DNA from: a gamma proteobacterium endosymbiont of Lamellibrachia anaximandri
Lineage (GTDB): Bacteria > Pseudomonadota > Gammaproteobacteria > Chromatiales > Chromatiaceae
Assembly: GCA_016756855.1 (NCBI GenBank)
Contig: JAESPD010000014.1
Span: 1 to 64,000, forward strand
DNA length: 64,000 nucleotides
Reading direction: 5' to 3'
In this document: positions 1-12,279 of the stretch, piece by piece
Layout of the letters: the number at the start of each line of letters is the position of its first letter
Numbering within the stretch: position 1 is the first letter of the stretch
Made by a program: the position numbers and the translations under genes
Notes under the pieces: model-generated
Database searches by the model: none
The model's input: only the letters and a program-made list of their open reading frames with translations
Told to the model about the DNA's origin: nothing

Positions 1-117
1 TTGCTTGTACTCCTCCATTAGACCTCGCTCTAGTAGAGCTTGCTCTATGTGACTCGGCATTGGATATCGAGGACGCCCCATATTTTGTGCTCCATACTTT
101 GTGTTGACAGCTAACAT
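1..117 (-). CDS. Partial first gene-cassette ORF, runs off the left edge; N-terminus MLAVNTKYGAQNMGRPRYPMPSHIEQALLERGLMEEYKQ, resembling YdeI/OmpD-associated-like cassette proteins
   Basis: Open minus-strand frame from ATG at 117 (alternative ATG at 81) to base 1 without a stop; divergent from the integron integrase, as expected for a first cassette. Confidence 0.5.
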   Translation of the reverse strand, partial: MLAVNTKYGAQNMGRPRYPMPSHIEQALLERGLMEEYKQ

Positions 118-133
118 CGAAATAGGCGGCACA

Positions 134-219
134 GCCTAACTCGGCGAACACTGCGGCAGTGTTTGGGGTGATAGGCCGTGGCGTCATATTGTATTTTACA
201 TGACGATAGGTTAGCGTTA
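134..219 (-). other. Candidate integron attI / recombination site region
   Basis: Minus strand carries GTTAGGC (134-140), a perfect GTTRRRY core, about 17 nt before the cassette ATG; a CTAAC-containing box at 213-219; internal palindrome AACACTGC-N-GCAGTGTT. Sits between intI and the divergent cassette ORF. Confidence 0.45.
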
Positions 220-259
220 TTTTAAAGAGAAATAAAATCCTTGCCATGGAGGGCCTGGG

Positions 260-1666
260 ATGAATGACCTTTCAGCGACAGATTACACCGATAAGGTTAC
301 GCTGTTCTGGCGTAACTACCAGAAAACATTAGAAAATCATAATATTTCAGAGCGCGCACAAACGTGGTACGTGCGATATGTTGAAACCTATCTGAAACAC
401 TACAATTCTGTCAGGTTGCGTACTCACACTCCTGAGCACTTGGCGTCCTATTTCAAAAGAATAGGACAACAGCCTGGCCTGGAAGGCTGGCGATTTGTGC
501 AGATAATCGATGCGTTGCAATTGCTGTTTTGTCACCATGTCGAATCAGGGTGCTGTAATGATTTTGACTGGGCCTATTGGAAAACAACTGCCAGAAGTCT
601 GGATCTTGACCATCCCACCTTGGCACGAGAGGTTGCGGCAGCTGATGACCCAAAGCTTTTGATACCTAAGGGAAATTCGCTCCTTTCTGGTTTCTATCAG
701 CATTTCCCAGATCTGTATAAGCGCTATGTTATTGCGATCAGGTTGAGGGGTATGGCGACTCGGACAGAACAGACATACGGAGAGTGGATCGCCCGTTTCC
801 TGGCATTTCATCGCTGGTTATCTGTTGAGAGTCTCGATGCTGATGCGGTCTCACGGTATCTTGAGTATCTTGCAGTACAGCGCAATGTTTCGGCTTCTAC
901 TCAGAATCTGGCGTTAAACGCACTTGTTTTCCTGTTTCGTGAGATAGAGGGTAAGAATATCGACGGCATGGAAGGATTTGTCCGAGCCCGGCCAAAACGA
1001 AAGCTGCCCACAATCTTATCTGTCGTTGAGGTCAAGTCGCTGCTTGATGAAATGTCCGATAAGCCTCGTTTAATGACGTCGCTGCTCTATGGTACTGGTA
1101 TGCGCCTTATGGAGTGTATGAGGCTGCGGGTAATGGATCTTGATTTTGCCTACCAGCAGATCACCATCAGAGATGGAAAGGGGGGGAAGGATAGGGTGGT
1201 TCCCTTACCCAACTCACTGATCAGAAAAATAAAAAATCAGCTGGATGAAGTGAAGGAGATACATGATCAGGATCTGCTAAATGGATTTGGTCTGGTCTAT
1301 TTGCCCCATGCGCTTGCGAGAAAGTATCCCAATGCGGCCAGGGAGTTACGTTGGCAATATCTTTTCCCCGCCACGCGCTTGTCAACGGATCGCCGTACGG
1401 GATTGACCAGAAGACATCATCTGCATGAGTCGGTTTTGCAAAAAGCGGTCAAGCGTACGGCAACCCAAGTGAAGATCAATAAGCGGGTAACTTGCCATAC
1501 GTTTCGTCACTCGTTTGCGACCCATCTGTTGGAGAATGGGTACGATATTCGAACCGTACAAGAGTTACTGGGCCATTCTAATGTGGCTACCACTGAAATC
1601 TATACCCATGTGCTTCAGCGTGGTGGAAAAGGTGTTCGCAGCCCGGTCGATCTGTTGGCTACTTGA
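260..1666 (+). CDS. intI: Integron integrase (tyrosine recombinase) with extended N-terminus
   Basis: Tyrosine recombinase motifs ([53 protein letters not shown]) plus integron-specific insertion ([24 protein letters not shown]). Confidence 0.9.
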   Translation: MNDLSATDYTDKVTLFWRNYQKTLENHNISERAQTWYVRYVETYLKHYNSVRLRTHTPEHLASYFKRIGQQPGLEGWRFVQIIDALQLLFCHHVESGCCNDFDWAYWKTTARSLDLDHPTLAREVAAADDPKLLIPKGNSLLSGFYQHFPDLYKRYVIAIRLRGMATRTEQTYGEWIARFLAFHRWLSVESLDADAVSRYLEYLAVQRNVSASTQNLALNALVFLFREIEGKNIDGMEGFVRARPKRKLPTILSVVEVKSLLDEMSDKPRLMTSLLYGTGMRLMECMRLRVMDLDFAYQQITIRDGKGGKDRVVPLPNSLIRKIKNQLDEVKEIHDQDLLNGFGLVYLPHALARKYPNAARELRWQYLFPATRLSTDRRTGLTRRHHLHESVLQKAVKRTATQVKINKRVTCHTFRHSFATHLLENGYDIRTVQELLGHSNVATTEIYTHVLQRGGKGVRSPVDLLAT

Positions 1667-1708
1667 TCCCGTTCTGAACACGGAGTGTGTTCATCGGGAT
1701 ACTTCTGC

Positions 1709-2587
1709 TCAGAGGTAGAGCAATTCTGACCAGCGATTATCATCCTTCATTTTTTGTCTCATCTCATCCCAAGTCTCCGTAGAGCCAGCAAGCTGGGCCA
1801 TAATTTTGTCCAGCGCGTCATTGGCCTTGCGAGTGCCTGCGAGGAATACATGAGTCTTCGGATCCTGCATCATACCCCAGGCTTCAGTTGCGTGTTCTTC
1901 CAGTGTCAGTTCCAGTGCTTCATCGGCATTTACACCATATTTGTTGCTGATGCTCTGATAAGCTTCAAAGGTATCATTCACATAATAGTTGCCCAAGTCG
2001 CTGTCGACGTCATTCATATAGAGCAGATCAAGCCCGTTCTTGTCGCCGAAAAAGAGTCTGACTTTTCCATCCCATCCCTGGTGTGTGCTGTAGATACGTT
2101 GGATAAAGGCGCGAAAGGGTGCGATGCCCGTTCCACTGCCGATCATCAGCAGGTTGCCATCGCGCGCCTTCGGCATATTGAAGACGCTTTTGTAGGGACC
2201 TGTGAGTGTGATCGGGTCGCCGGATTTTGCATCACAAAGGTAGTTTGAAGCGATGCCTGGAAACTGTTCGCCTGAGATCTCATCGATATAGAAGCAACGA
2301 CGAACAATGATCTGGATCTCGATCTCATCGTCGGCCTGCTTGTCACGTGCATTGGCGATGGAGTAGTAGCGATGATGGGGTTTGGTTCCAAAGGCGTGGG
2401 GGCCTGGCACCAGCACGCCGATGGTTTGTCCTTCCAGGAAACGAAAAGCGGGATCGGCGATGCCCAGCTTGATGACCCTGACTTCATCGGTATCGTCGGG
2501 TGAGATGCGCTGGCTGTCGATTACAACGGCAGGGCAGGTGCTGCTCCAGTCGCTATCTGGTGTGGAATTGTTCATGGTTTGTTCCAT
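1709..2587 (-). CDS. Ferredoxin--NADP reductase-like flavoprotein
   Basis: FAD/NAD-binding FNR motifs HHRYYSIANA, LLMIGSGTGIAPFRAFIQ, C-terminal aromatic-like tail. Confidence 0.8.
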   Translation of the reverse strand: MEQTMNNSTPDSDWSSTCPAVVIDSQRISPDDTDEVRVIKLGIADPAFRFLEGQTIGVLVPGPHAFGTKPHHRYYSIANARDKQADDEIEIQIIVRRCFYIDEISGEQFPGIASNYLCDAKSGDPITLTGPYKSVFNMPKARDGNLLMIGSGTGIAPFRAFIQRIYSTHQGWDGKVRLFFGDKNGLDLLYMNDVDSDLGNYYVNDTFEAYQSISNKYGVNADEALELTLEEHATEAWGMMQDPKTHVFLAGTRKANDALDKIMAQLAGSTETWDEMRQKMKDDNRWSELLYL

Positions 2588-2610
2588 GTTCGGTGGATCA
2601 ATCTGGGTAA

Positions 2611-2642
2611 CAAAAAGAGGCGGCTCATGTCGCCTCTTTTCA
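2611..2642 (-). terminator. Rho-independent terminator downstream of acs
   Basis: aaaaagaggcggctcatgtcgcctctttt inverted repeat with T-run on minus strand. Confidence 0.65.
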
Positions 2643-2657
2643 TTCCATAATTACAGG

Positions 2658-4604
<1,947 letters not shown>

Positions 4605-4704
4605 CTTTTTCTCCTCGATTCAGTGGTTCTTTCATTGCGTTTATAAAGTACCTTGTCCGAAAGGTCCATATTTCCGGATAGTATCGCTCAACCGTGTTAC
4701 TGAT

Positions 4705-5277
4705 TTATGAATCCGGTTGCCGGTAGCTCATCAGGCGCGAGGGTGAGAGCCAGAAAAGGGCGGCCTCCTCATCTTCGGCAAGTTTGCGTTTGACGACGAC
4801 TTCTCCGTGGTTGGTGCGCCAGCGAACGATGCTGTCCGGGGCAGGGGAGGTCACCGCCGCTCTGCTTTCGTCCTCGGCGTCGCCCAGCTGCTGGAGCAGT
4901 TGGGCCTGTAGCTGTTTATGGTAGCCGGAATGATATATCAGTTTCAGGGCGCTGATGCGCTGGTCGGCAAAAAAGAGTGTCAGATATTTTGCCGGGATGC
5001 CGTTGAAGGTGCCGATCCGTGTCAGGCAGAGATGATCGCCGAAGCTGGTCTCCCGCGTTTCGCACTGCCAGGTGATATCAGGATAGACCGTTTTCAGTTC
5101 GGTCTCGGTGAGTGCGGCATCCAGTTCCTTAAGATTGAATTCGATTGAGCTCTCTCCTTTGAGCCAGAGAAAGGCCGAATCGGAGCGGCGTTGTCCATCA
5201 TCGGTAAATACCAGCCAGAAGATGGGACCTATGACTATGCCCAGCAGGATGAGTTTTTTGTAGAGTTCTAGCAGCAC
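4705..5277 (-). CDS. Hypothetical membrane-anchored protein
   Basis: ORF with N-terminal hydrophobic segment, no recognised domain. Confidence 0.6.
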   Translation of the reverse strand: MLLELYKKLILLGIVIGPIFWLVFTDDGQRRSDSAFLWLKGESSIEFNLKELDAALTETELKTVYPDITWQCETRETSFGDHLCLTRIGTFNGIPAKYLTLFFADQRISALKLIYHSGYHKQLQAQLLQQLGDAEDESRAAVTSPAPDSIVRWRTNHGEVVVKRKLAEDEEAALFWLSPSRLMSYRQPDS

Positions 5278-5296
5278 GGTCTATGATCCTTTTCGG

Positions 5297-5989
5297 TTAA
5301 TGCCACAGGAACTGCCCGATGGTGCAGTTTTCCGGCCGGGGCGCTGATTCGGCGGCCATGGCGAGAAAGAGTTCGGCGGTTGCCACCGCGTCACTGAGTG
5401 CATTATGCGCCTTATACATTGGCAGATTGTAGCGCGGACGCAGATTGAAGAGCCGGAGGTCACCGATCTGAATGGTGTGGTTGCGTCGCTCGAAACGTCT
5501 TTGCGCAAGGATCAGGGTATCGATGGTGGGGATCACAAAAGGCGCTCCATACAATCGGCGGCATGCGGTATCGATAAAATTCTGTTCGATGCTGGCATAG
5601 TGGACCAGCATGACCTTGCCTGCCAGCATACGCAGTAGATCAGGCAGGACCTTTTCCAGCGGTAAACCGGCAGCGGATCTGTCGTCGGTGATCTGGTGGA
5701 TCACTGCCGAGGCCTCCGGGATATCCTCCACCACGCTGATTACCTCATGGCGGGTGGAGTCGAGACGGATGGTCATGTTGTCGATTTGCACCAATCCATA
5801 GCTCAGAATGCTGTGCTTGGCAGGATCAAGTCCGGTCGTTTCCAGATCCAGTGAGACGATCCTGGCTTCGCTGCAGCGGCTGTTTTTTTCGACCTGCGGT
5901 GTCGACAGGAAATCCCGCATGACACCAGGCTCGGTTTTGGCCAGCGCCCGCTTGCGTTGAGACTCCTTGTTGAGGAAGCGTTCCCACAT
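5297..5989 (-). CDS. 3'-5' exonuclease (DnaQ/PolC-type)
   Basis: ExoI motif SLDLETTGLDPAKHSILS and downstream HNALSDAVATAEL. Confidence 0.88.
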   Translation of the reverse strand: MWERFLNKESQRKRALAKTEPGVMRDFLSTPQVEKNSRCSEARIVSLDLETTGLDPAKHSILSYGLVQIDNMTIRLDSTRHEVISVVEDIPEASAVIHQITDDRSAAGLPLEKVLPDLLRMLAGKVMLVHYASIEQNFIDTACRRLYGAPFVIPTIDTLILAQRRFERRNHTIQIGDLRLFNLRPRYNLPMYKAHNALSDAVATAELFLAMAAESAPRPENCTIGQFLWH

Positions 5990-5992
5990 AGC

Positions 5993-7858
5993 TCACCCGA
6001 AACGCCCGAGCTGGTAACGGCTTTCCAGAGTCTCCTGCATGCTCTGGATGACCTTGAAGGCGTCCTTTAGATGGGTTCTCTCCAGTTCGGAGAGGCTGTC
6101 AGGCGGCAGATAGCTGTCCGGAGGGGCTCCAATGCGGATCTGTTCCGCCTGGTGGTTCATGCGCAGGATGGCGATGAACTCCAATGCATCCTCCAGATTC
6201 TCCCCCATCTCTTCGCTGAGTGCAGGCGTCCGCATGGCGGCGCGCAGCCGGTCGGTGGTATTGGTAGCGGGCAGTCCCCCGGCAAGCGCCAATACGCGGG
6301 CGATATCGGTGATCGGCACAATGCCCCGATGTTTGATGTCGAAGGTGTCATCGTGTTTACCGTCATGGATCAGTACGAAGGTGCGGAAGAAGCCGAGTGG
6401 CGGTTTGTGCTGCAGGGCATTCGAGGCCATATAGGCGATGAAGATGCCGTTGTTTTTGGTCTTTGCCAGAATCGACCCCTGCAGTGCTTCGAACAGGTTG
6501 TCGTCTCCATAGACAGGGCTGAGATCGAAAAAGATGCTGGAGAGCATCAATGCCATGGGATCGGGTTTGTCGATCCACCCGTTGAAGTATTCACACCAGA
6601 CGCGCAACGGCTGCCGCCACTTGGGGTTGCTGGCCATGGCTTTACCGGGACAGTAGACGTAACCACAGGTATTCAGCCCGTCCGTGACGAACTTGGCGAG
6701 GGCGGCGAAATAGGTCTCGTGTTCAGGCTTCATCTTGTTGGAGATGATCAGCGCGTTGTCCTGGTCCGAGTGTGATGTCTGTTCCCGTCGCGCCTGTGAG
6801 CCGCCGGCAACCCAGACATAGGGAACGGGCGGCGCGCCGAGTTTCTCTTCTGCCATTTCTATCAGGCGGCGGGTGACAGAATCGGTGATGCAGGAGACCG
6901 ACTCTCCGATATGCAGGGCAGAGGCGCTGGCGTTGCTGAGATGGAGCTGCAGGTCGGGTAGCCGTTTACAGGCCAGCGCCAGATCTTCGATGGTATTTGA
7001 TTTGCGGATGTCGGTGGCGATAAAAGCCGAATTGGTGGTTTGCTGTCGGGCCAGGTCGCTGGCGGTCAGCATGCCGAAGATTTTGCCATCTTTCAACACC
7101 GGCAGATGATGGACGTGCAGCCGCGTCATGAGCAACAGGGCGTGAATCATCAGGGCATTATGCGGGATACTCTCCAGGTTGGTCGACATGATGAGTCTGG
7201 CAGGTTGGTCGCTCGACAGCCCTTCGGCAATGCAGCGTTTGCGCAGATCGCGATCCGTGATAATGCCTACCAGTTTGTCTCCATCGCGGATCATGACGGA
7301 GGAGACGTTATTCTCGCTCATGCGCTGGGCAGCCTGCTGGATCGAGCAGTTGACGTTGATGAAAACCGCAGGTTTTTTCAATAATTCATGGATTTCCACC
7401 GACATGTCGGCGGCGTTGTTTGAGGACGTCTGCCGGGTGCCGCCGACAGCCCGCTTCAGCCGTTCCCGCATCGATTCGCTGAAGTGCTGGTCAAAAGTGG
7501 CGGAGGTTTTTCTCAGCTCTCTGAGTTTTTCGCAGGGCAACAGATAGAGCAGGGTGTCTTCAACGGTAGTGCCGTTGTGGCCCTGTTCGAGGTCGACGAG
7601 TTGGCAGGGGACGGGATAGATATCACCTTCACCAAGCTTCTCGATCAGCTTGCCGTTTTCGCCCCGCAACTCAATGGCGCCGGAGCGTACCAGGTAGATG
7701 AAGCTGTCATCGCCGTCAGCAGGCGGAAAGTCGCTTTCGCGGCGCAGATAGCGGATATCCAGGGATTTCGGCAGTTGATTGAGCGCCTCTTCCGGCAACG
7801 CATCAAAGGGTGGGCGTTGCGCAAGAAAATCTCTGATTTCGACCAGTTCGATTTCCAT
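5993..7858 (-). CDS. cNMP-binding/CBS-domain DUF294 putative nucleotidyltransferase
   Basis: cNMP-like N-domain, tandem CBS domains, nucleotidyltransferase-like GGSQARREQTSHSDQDNALI. Confidence 0.88.
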   Translation of the reverse strand: MEIELVEIRDFLAQRPPFDALPEEALNQLPKSLDIRYLRRESDFPPADGDDSFIYLVRSGAIELRGENGKLIEKLGEGDIYPVPCQLVDLEQGHNGTTVEDTLLYLLPCEKLRELRKTSATFDQHFSESMRERLKRAVGGTRQTSSNNAADMSVEIHELLKKPAVFINVNCSIQQAAQRMSENNVSSVMIRDGDKLVGIITDRDLRKRCIAEGLSSDQPARLIMSTNLESIPHNALMIHALLLMTRLHVHHLPVLKDGKIFGMLTASDLARQQTTNSAFIATDIRKSNTIEDLALACKRLPDLQLHLSNASASALHIGESVSCITDSVTRRLIEMAEEKLGAPPVPYVWVAGGSQARREQTSHSDQDNALIISNKMKPEHETYFAALAKFVTDGLNTCGYVYCPGKAMASNPKWRQPLRVWCEYFNGWIDKPDPMALMLSSIFFDLSPVYGDDNLFEALQGSILAKTKNNGIFIAYMASNALQHKPPLGFFRTFVLIHDGKHDDTFDIKHRGIVPITDIARVLALAGGLPATNTTDRLRAAMRTPALSEEMGENLEDALEFIAILRMNHQAEQIRIGAPPDSYLPPDSLSELERTHLKDAFKVIQSMQETLESRYQLGRFG

Positions 7859-7891
7859 GGGGCAATACTAACCGAATATGGAGTAAAAAGA

Positions 7892-8022
7892 CGTTTTGAG
7901 TGGTGTTCGTTTTTTAACCACGAAGCGCACGAAGCACACGAAGAAAATAATTGTTATTCAATTGGTCGCCTTAGTGATCTTTGTGGTTGGATGTGGGTTT
8001 CAGAACGAACACTACTCAAAAC
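7892..8022. repeat. Imperfect-palindrome repeat family B, copy 1
   Basis: cgttttgagtggtgttcgtt...accacgaagcgcacgaag...tttgtggtt...aacgaacactactcaaaacg; core shared with three other loci. Confidence 0.75.
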
Positions 8023-8031
8023 GGCTCTGCA

Positions 8032-8059
8032 AGGAAAAGGCCCCGCGTGAGCGGGGCCG
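8032..8059 (-). terminator. Rho-independent terminator of the symporter gene
   Basis: ggccccgcgtgagcggggcc stem with T-rich tail on minus strand. Confidence 0.7.
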
Positions 8060-8085
8060 GTTTCAGGTTGTTACAGAAGCAGCGA

Positions 8086-9870
8086 TTAGTGCTCCACAGC
8101 GGCGCTGGCACCTTTGGGAATACGGATGTCTTCCACCAGGTGCTGGATGTGATCCGGAGGCGGTGCAGTCATCTTGGATACGGCGATTGCCACCGAGAAG
8201 TTGACCACTGCGCCGATCGCACCAAAGGCGTTCGGCGAGATGCCGAAGAACCAGTTGGGACCCATGTCACCCAGGAAGGAGGTGCCGGGGATGAACATGA
8301 TGCCCTTGTGCTGGAACACATAGAGCATAGTGATACCGATGCCGGAAGACATGCCCCAGATGGCGCCTGCGCGATTCATCTTCTTGTTGAAGATGCCCAT
8401 CATCAGTGCCGGGAAGATCGAACTGGCGGCGAGACCAAAGGCGATGGCCACGGTGCCTGCTGCGAAATCCGGTGGATGCAGTCCGAAGTATCCCGCCAGT
8501 GCGATGGCGCCTGCCATGGCGAAACGCCCTGCCAGCAACTCGTTTTTCTCCGAGATGTTCGGGTTCATGACACCCTTGATCAGATCGTGGGAGATCGAGG
8601 AGGCGATGGCCAGCAGCAGACCGGCAGCCGTCGAGAGCGCAGCGGCGAGACCACCGGCAACCACCAGGGCGATAACCCAGTTGGGCAGATTGGCGATTTC
8701 AGGATTGGCCAGCACCATGATGTCACGGTCGACCTTGGTCATCTCGTTGCCTTTCCTGCCGAAGGCCTCGGCCTTGGCGGCGAACTCGGGACTCTTGTCA
8801 TTGTAGTACTGGATACGGCCGTCACCGTTCTTATCCTCGTACTGCAGCAGGCCGGTCTTCTCCCAGTTCTTGAACCACTGGGGGCGTTCGGCGTAGGAGA
8901 GGTTGCCCTCGGCGGAACCCACTTCACCCACCTGAATGGTGTTCATCAGGTTAAGGCGGGCCATGGAGCCCACTGCAGGTGCGGTGGTGTAGAGGATGGC
9001 GATGAAGACCAGCGCCCAACCGGCGGAGGAGCGTGCGTCCGCAACCTTGGGTACGGTGAAGAAGCGGATGATGACGTGGGGCAGGCCTGCGGTACCGATC
9101 ATCAGCGACAGGGTGTAGACGAACATGTTCAGCTTACTGCCCATGACCTGAGTCGTGTACTCCTTGAAGCCGAGCTCCGTCACCACCAGATCGAGTTTTT
9201 CCAGCATATACAAGCCGGAGCCGTCCGCCATACTGCCTCCCAGACCCAGTTGTGGGAAGGGGTTGCCGGTGATGTTCAGAGAGATGAATACGGCAGGTAC
9301 GGTATAGGCGAAGATCAGTACACAGTACTGGGCGATCTGGGTATAGGTTATACCCTTCATGCCACCCATGACGGCGTAGATGAAGACTATGCCCATGCCG
9401 ATGTAGAGGCCGGTGTCGTAGTCCGTTTCCAGGAAACGGGAGAAGGCGACGCCGATGCCTTTCATCTGGCCGATTACGTAAGTCACCGAGGCCAGAATCA
9501 GACAGACGACGGCCACGATGCGGGCGGTGCGTGAGTAGTAGCGGTCGCCGATGAACTCCGGCACGGTGAACTTGCCGAACTTGCGCAGATAGGGCGCAAG
9601 CAGCAGGGCAAGCAGTACATAGCCGCCGGTCCAGCCCATCAGGAAGACCGATGCGCCGTAACCGTTGAAGGCGATGAGGCCCGCCATGGAGATGAATGAT
9701 GCGGCAGACATCCAGTCAGCAGCGGTCGCCATGCCGTTGGCGACGGGGTGAATGCCGCGTCCCGCAGCATAGAATTCGCCGGTGGTGCTGGCGCGTGCCC
9801 AGAAGGCGATGCCGATGTAGAGGGCAAAGGTGATGCCCACAACGGTATAAGTCAGTGTTTGCAGATCCAT
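8086..9870 (-). CDS. Sodium:solute symporter (acetate permease/VC_2705-like)
   Basis: 594 aa multi-TM SSS-family protein; neighbours DUF4212, DUF294 and acs. Confidence 0.9.
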   Translation of the reverse strand: MDLQTLTYTVVGITFALYIGIAFWARASTTGEFYAAGRGIHPVANGMATAADWMSAASFISMAGLIAFNGYGASVFLMGWTGGYVLLALLLAPYLRKFGKFTVPEFIGDRYYSRTARIVAVVCLILASVTYVIGQMKGIGVAFSRFLETDYDTGLYIGMGIVFIYAVMGGMKGITYTQIAQYCVLIFAYTVPAVFISLNITGNPFPQLGLGGSMADGSGLYMLEKLDLVVTELGFKEYTTQVMGSKLNMFVYTLSLMIGTAGLPHVIIRFFTVPKVADARSSAGWALVFIAILYTTAPAVGSMARLNLMNTIQVGEVGSAEGNLSYAERPQWFKNWEKTGLLQYEDKNGDGRIQYYNDKSPEFAAKAEAFGRKGNEMTKVDRDIMVLANPEIANLPNWVIALVVAGGLAAALSTAAGLLLAIASSISHDLIKGVMNPNISEKNELLAGRFAMAGAIALAGYFGLHPPDFAAGTVAIAFGLAASSIFPALMMGIFNKKMNRAGAIWGMSSGIGITMLYVFQHKGIMFIPGTSFLGDMGPNWFFGISPNAFGAIGAVVNFSVAIAVSKMTAPPPDHIQHLVEDIRIPKGASAAVEH

Positions 9871-9885
9871 ATCAGTCTCCGCCTC

Positions 9886-10152
9886 CTAGTCTTCGTGAAC
9901 GTCGAATTCACGATCCAACGCATTCATGCGTTTGGCATAGATAAAGATCAATACCAGGAAAGTGAAGATGGAGCCCTGCTGGGCAAACCAGAATCCAAGA
10001 CCCACACCGCCGATTTTGATGGTGTTGAGAGGTTCTGCCAGGATGATGCCGAATCCGTACGAGACGATAAACCATATCACCAGCAGTATGGTTACCAGGC
10101 GGATATTCGCCCGCCAGTACTCTTCTGCGCGATTACTCATAGTTGTGATCAC
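9886..10152 (-). CDS. DUF4212-like small subunit of sodium/substrate symporter
   Basis: 88 aa two-TM protein (YWRANIRLVTILLVIWFIVSYGFGIIL) directly upstream of the SSS symporter. Confidence 0.88.
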   Translation of the reverse strand: MITTMSNRAEEYWRANIRLVTILLVIWFIVSYGFGIILAEPLNTIKIGGVGLGFWFAQQGSIFTFLVLIFIYAKRMNALDREFDVHED

Positions 10153-10636
10153 TCCAGGGTTGCACGGGATTGCATGCCGACAGTCCGTCTGACCGGGTGT
10201 GAACCGGATCAGAAGGATTGGCCATGGTGCCCGTCGTTATTATTCCGTATCCCGCAAGGCCGGATACTGCACTTTGAATTCTCCTTTCCGGCTCTCGTGA
10301 AAGTCAAATAAAACAAGGGCTTGTTGCCGGTGTTTATTTCAAAGGCGTGGGCTTTGGGGTGTTTGGTAACAGGTGTGGTTCGTTGGTGTTACCGAATGAT
10401 GCGCTTTGACTTGCTTGATCCTGCTTGTTGCAAATCACATTGATTTGCTGATCTGGATCATCAATCGCCCTCATTTTTAATGTGTGACGTCAGAGAGGGG
10501 TAGAAAATCATCCATACTATTGATAGGCGATAGATTCCTGGGCAAAGGGTCAATACAGGACAGGAGAGTGTCGTTGATTGCGGGTAAATGCGGACGGGAA
10601 CACATCAGAGGATTATAAGAATTTAGAAAAAATCGG

Positions 10637-11098
10637 ATGATGTTCCTTGGGAGAGGGAACGTGAAGCAGGATCGGGAATCTGCTAAAACCGAGGTATTGA
10701 GGGAGCGATTAAAGGATTCATTGTTACAGTCATCCGACTATCGTTATCTTCATCGATTGCACTGCGTATTGCTGGTGAACAATGGCCTGGATTCTGAGCA
10801 GGTAGCTGAATGTTTTGATGAAAATTCACGCTCGATTGAACGCTGGGTAGAGCAATTCAAGCAGCAGGGTGAGGAGGGGCTGCTTGACGAGAAGCGGTGT
10901 GGTCGCCCCTCTACACTGGACGCAGAGACACTCGTGGCCCTCGGCAGGGCGATCAGGCGCCATCCAAGGGAATTTGGTTTTTTCAAGGAGCGCTGGGACA
11001 GCCATCTGTTGCAGCACCACCTGCAATCCAGATACCACATCAAGCTGGGATTGCGTCAATGCCAGCGAGTATTCAACAAATTGAAAAGTGGAGGGTAA
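10637..11098 (+). CDS. Stand-alone helix-turn-helix protein (IS630 N-domain-like)
   Basis: DSEQVAECFDENSRSIERWVEQFKQQGEEGLLDEKRCGRPSTLD; no DDE catalytic domain follows. Confidence 0.6.
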   Translation: MMFLGRGNVKQDRESAKTEVLRERLKDSLLQSSDYRYLHRLHCVLLVNNGLDSEQVAECFDENSRSIERWVEQFKQQGEEGLLDEKRCGRPSTLDAETLVALGRAIRRHPREFGFFKERWDSHLLQHHLQSRYHIKLGLRQCQRVFNKLKSGG

Positions 11099-11101
11099 AC
11101 C

Positions 11102-11188
11102 GTAGGCCTGATCAAGCGTAGCGGATCAGGCAGGATATCTTATGGTCAGACAACAAATGCCGGATCCGCTACGCTTGATCCAGCCTAC
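11102..11188. repeat. REP-like element family A, copy 1
   Basis: gtaggcctgatcaagcgtagcggatcaggc ... ggatccgctacgcttgatccagcctac. Confidence 0.85.
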
Positions 11189-11267
11189 ATGTTCCCTTCA
11201 TGAATCCACCCGCACCCCATCGGCGTATCTTTATTCATCCCAAATAAGATAGAGCGTCTTCATTTCA

Positions 11268-12230
11268 ATGGCCGGTCCGGTAACGATAAAACAAACCTCT
11301 ATGATCCTGTTTGTGTTGGGTCTGCTCATACTGACTCAATGTTCAGGTAGCGAAAACAATGGTTTCGATTTGCGAGATGCACTGATACCGGTCGATGAAA
11401 TCTATCATGGCGGTCCGGCAAAGGATGGCATTCCCGCCATCGATAATCCCCGATTCCTGCCTGCCGACAAGGCAGTGAACCTCCTGCCGGAGGCACGGGT
11501 CTTGGGTATCAGCCGAAACGGTGTGAGCAAGGCCTATCCCGTTTCGATTCTCAATTGGCATGAGATCGTCAATGATCGGATTGGCGGCGAACCGGTGGTG
11601 ATTACCTATTGTCCTTTGTGCGGCAGCGGGGTGGCCTATTCCGCCAGGACGGGGGGCCGTGTTTTGCATTTTGGCGTCTCTGGTCTGCTCTACAATAGCG
11701 ACGTGCTGCTGTATGATCGTGAAACTGAATCCCTCTGGTCGCAGTTGAAACATCAGGCGGTATCCGGGACGAAAAAGGGGAGCCGGTTGGAGATGCTTGC
11801 CCTGGAGCATACGACTTGGGGGCGCTGGCTGGAGCTGCATCCCAAAACCCTGGTGCTTTCAGAGGATACCGGTTACCTGCGGAGCTATGGGGTGGATCCC
11901 TATGCGGGTTATGAGAGTGATGAGGGTCTCTATTTCCCGGTTTCCAACCCCGACCCGCGCTATCATCCCAAGGCCCGTATTATTGGGTTGGAGGTTGATG
12001 GTGTCTGGAAGGCCTACCCCTTCTCGGAGCTGGACAAGGCTGGTGGGCGGGTCATGGATCACTTTGCCGGGAACGACTACATTGTCAGCTATGATCGCCA
12101 GAGCCGTTCTGCCTGGGTGGAGGATCATCAAGGTGGCCAGGTGCCTGCTGTTTCCACCTTCTGGTTTGCCTGGACGGCGTTCCATCCTCAGAGTCATGTC
12201 TATGTCTCCAGCCCTGAGACGGATCGTTGA
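11268..12230 (+). CDS. DUF3179 domain-containing protein
   Basis: Motifs VVITYCPLCGSGVAYSA, NSDVLLYDRETESLWSQ, lipoprotein-like signal. Confidence 0.85.
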   Translation: MAGPVTIKQTSMILFVLGLLILTQCSGSENNGFDLRDALIPVDEIYHGGPAKDGIPAIDNPRFLPADKAVNLLPEARVLGISRNGVSKAYPVSILNWHEIVNDRIGGEPVVITYCPLCGSGVAYSARTGGRVLHFGVSGLLYNSDVLLYDRETESLWSQLKHQAVSGTKKGSRLEMLALEHTTWGRWLELHPKTLVLSEDTGYLRSYGVDPYAGYESDEGLYFPVSNPDPRYHPKARIIGLEVDGVWKAYPFSELDKAGGRVMDHFAGNDYIVSYDRQSRSAWVEDHQGGQVPAVSTFWFAWTAFHPQSHVYVSSPETDR

Positions 12231-12279
12231 TATTTATCATGGCAGTCCATCGTGTGGGGTGATCGAATGAGATTCGACA

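Noticed and set aside
7981-9534. 517-aa plus-strand ORF antisense to the symporter
   Set aside because: Shadow ORF with biased His/Asp/Gly composition; the opposite strand encodes a clear SSS transporter.
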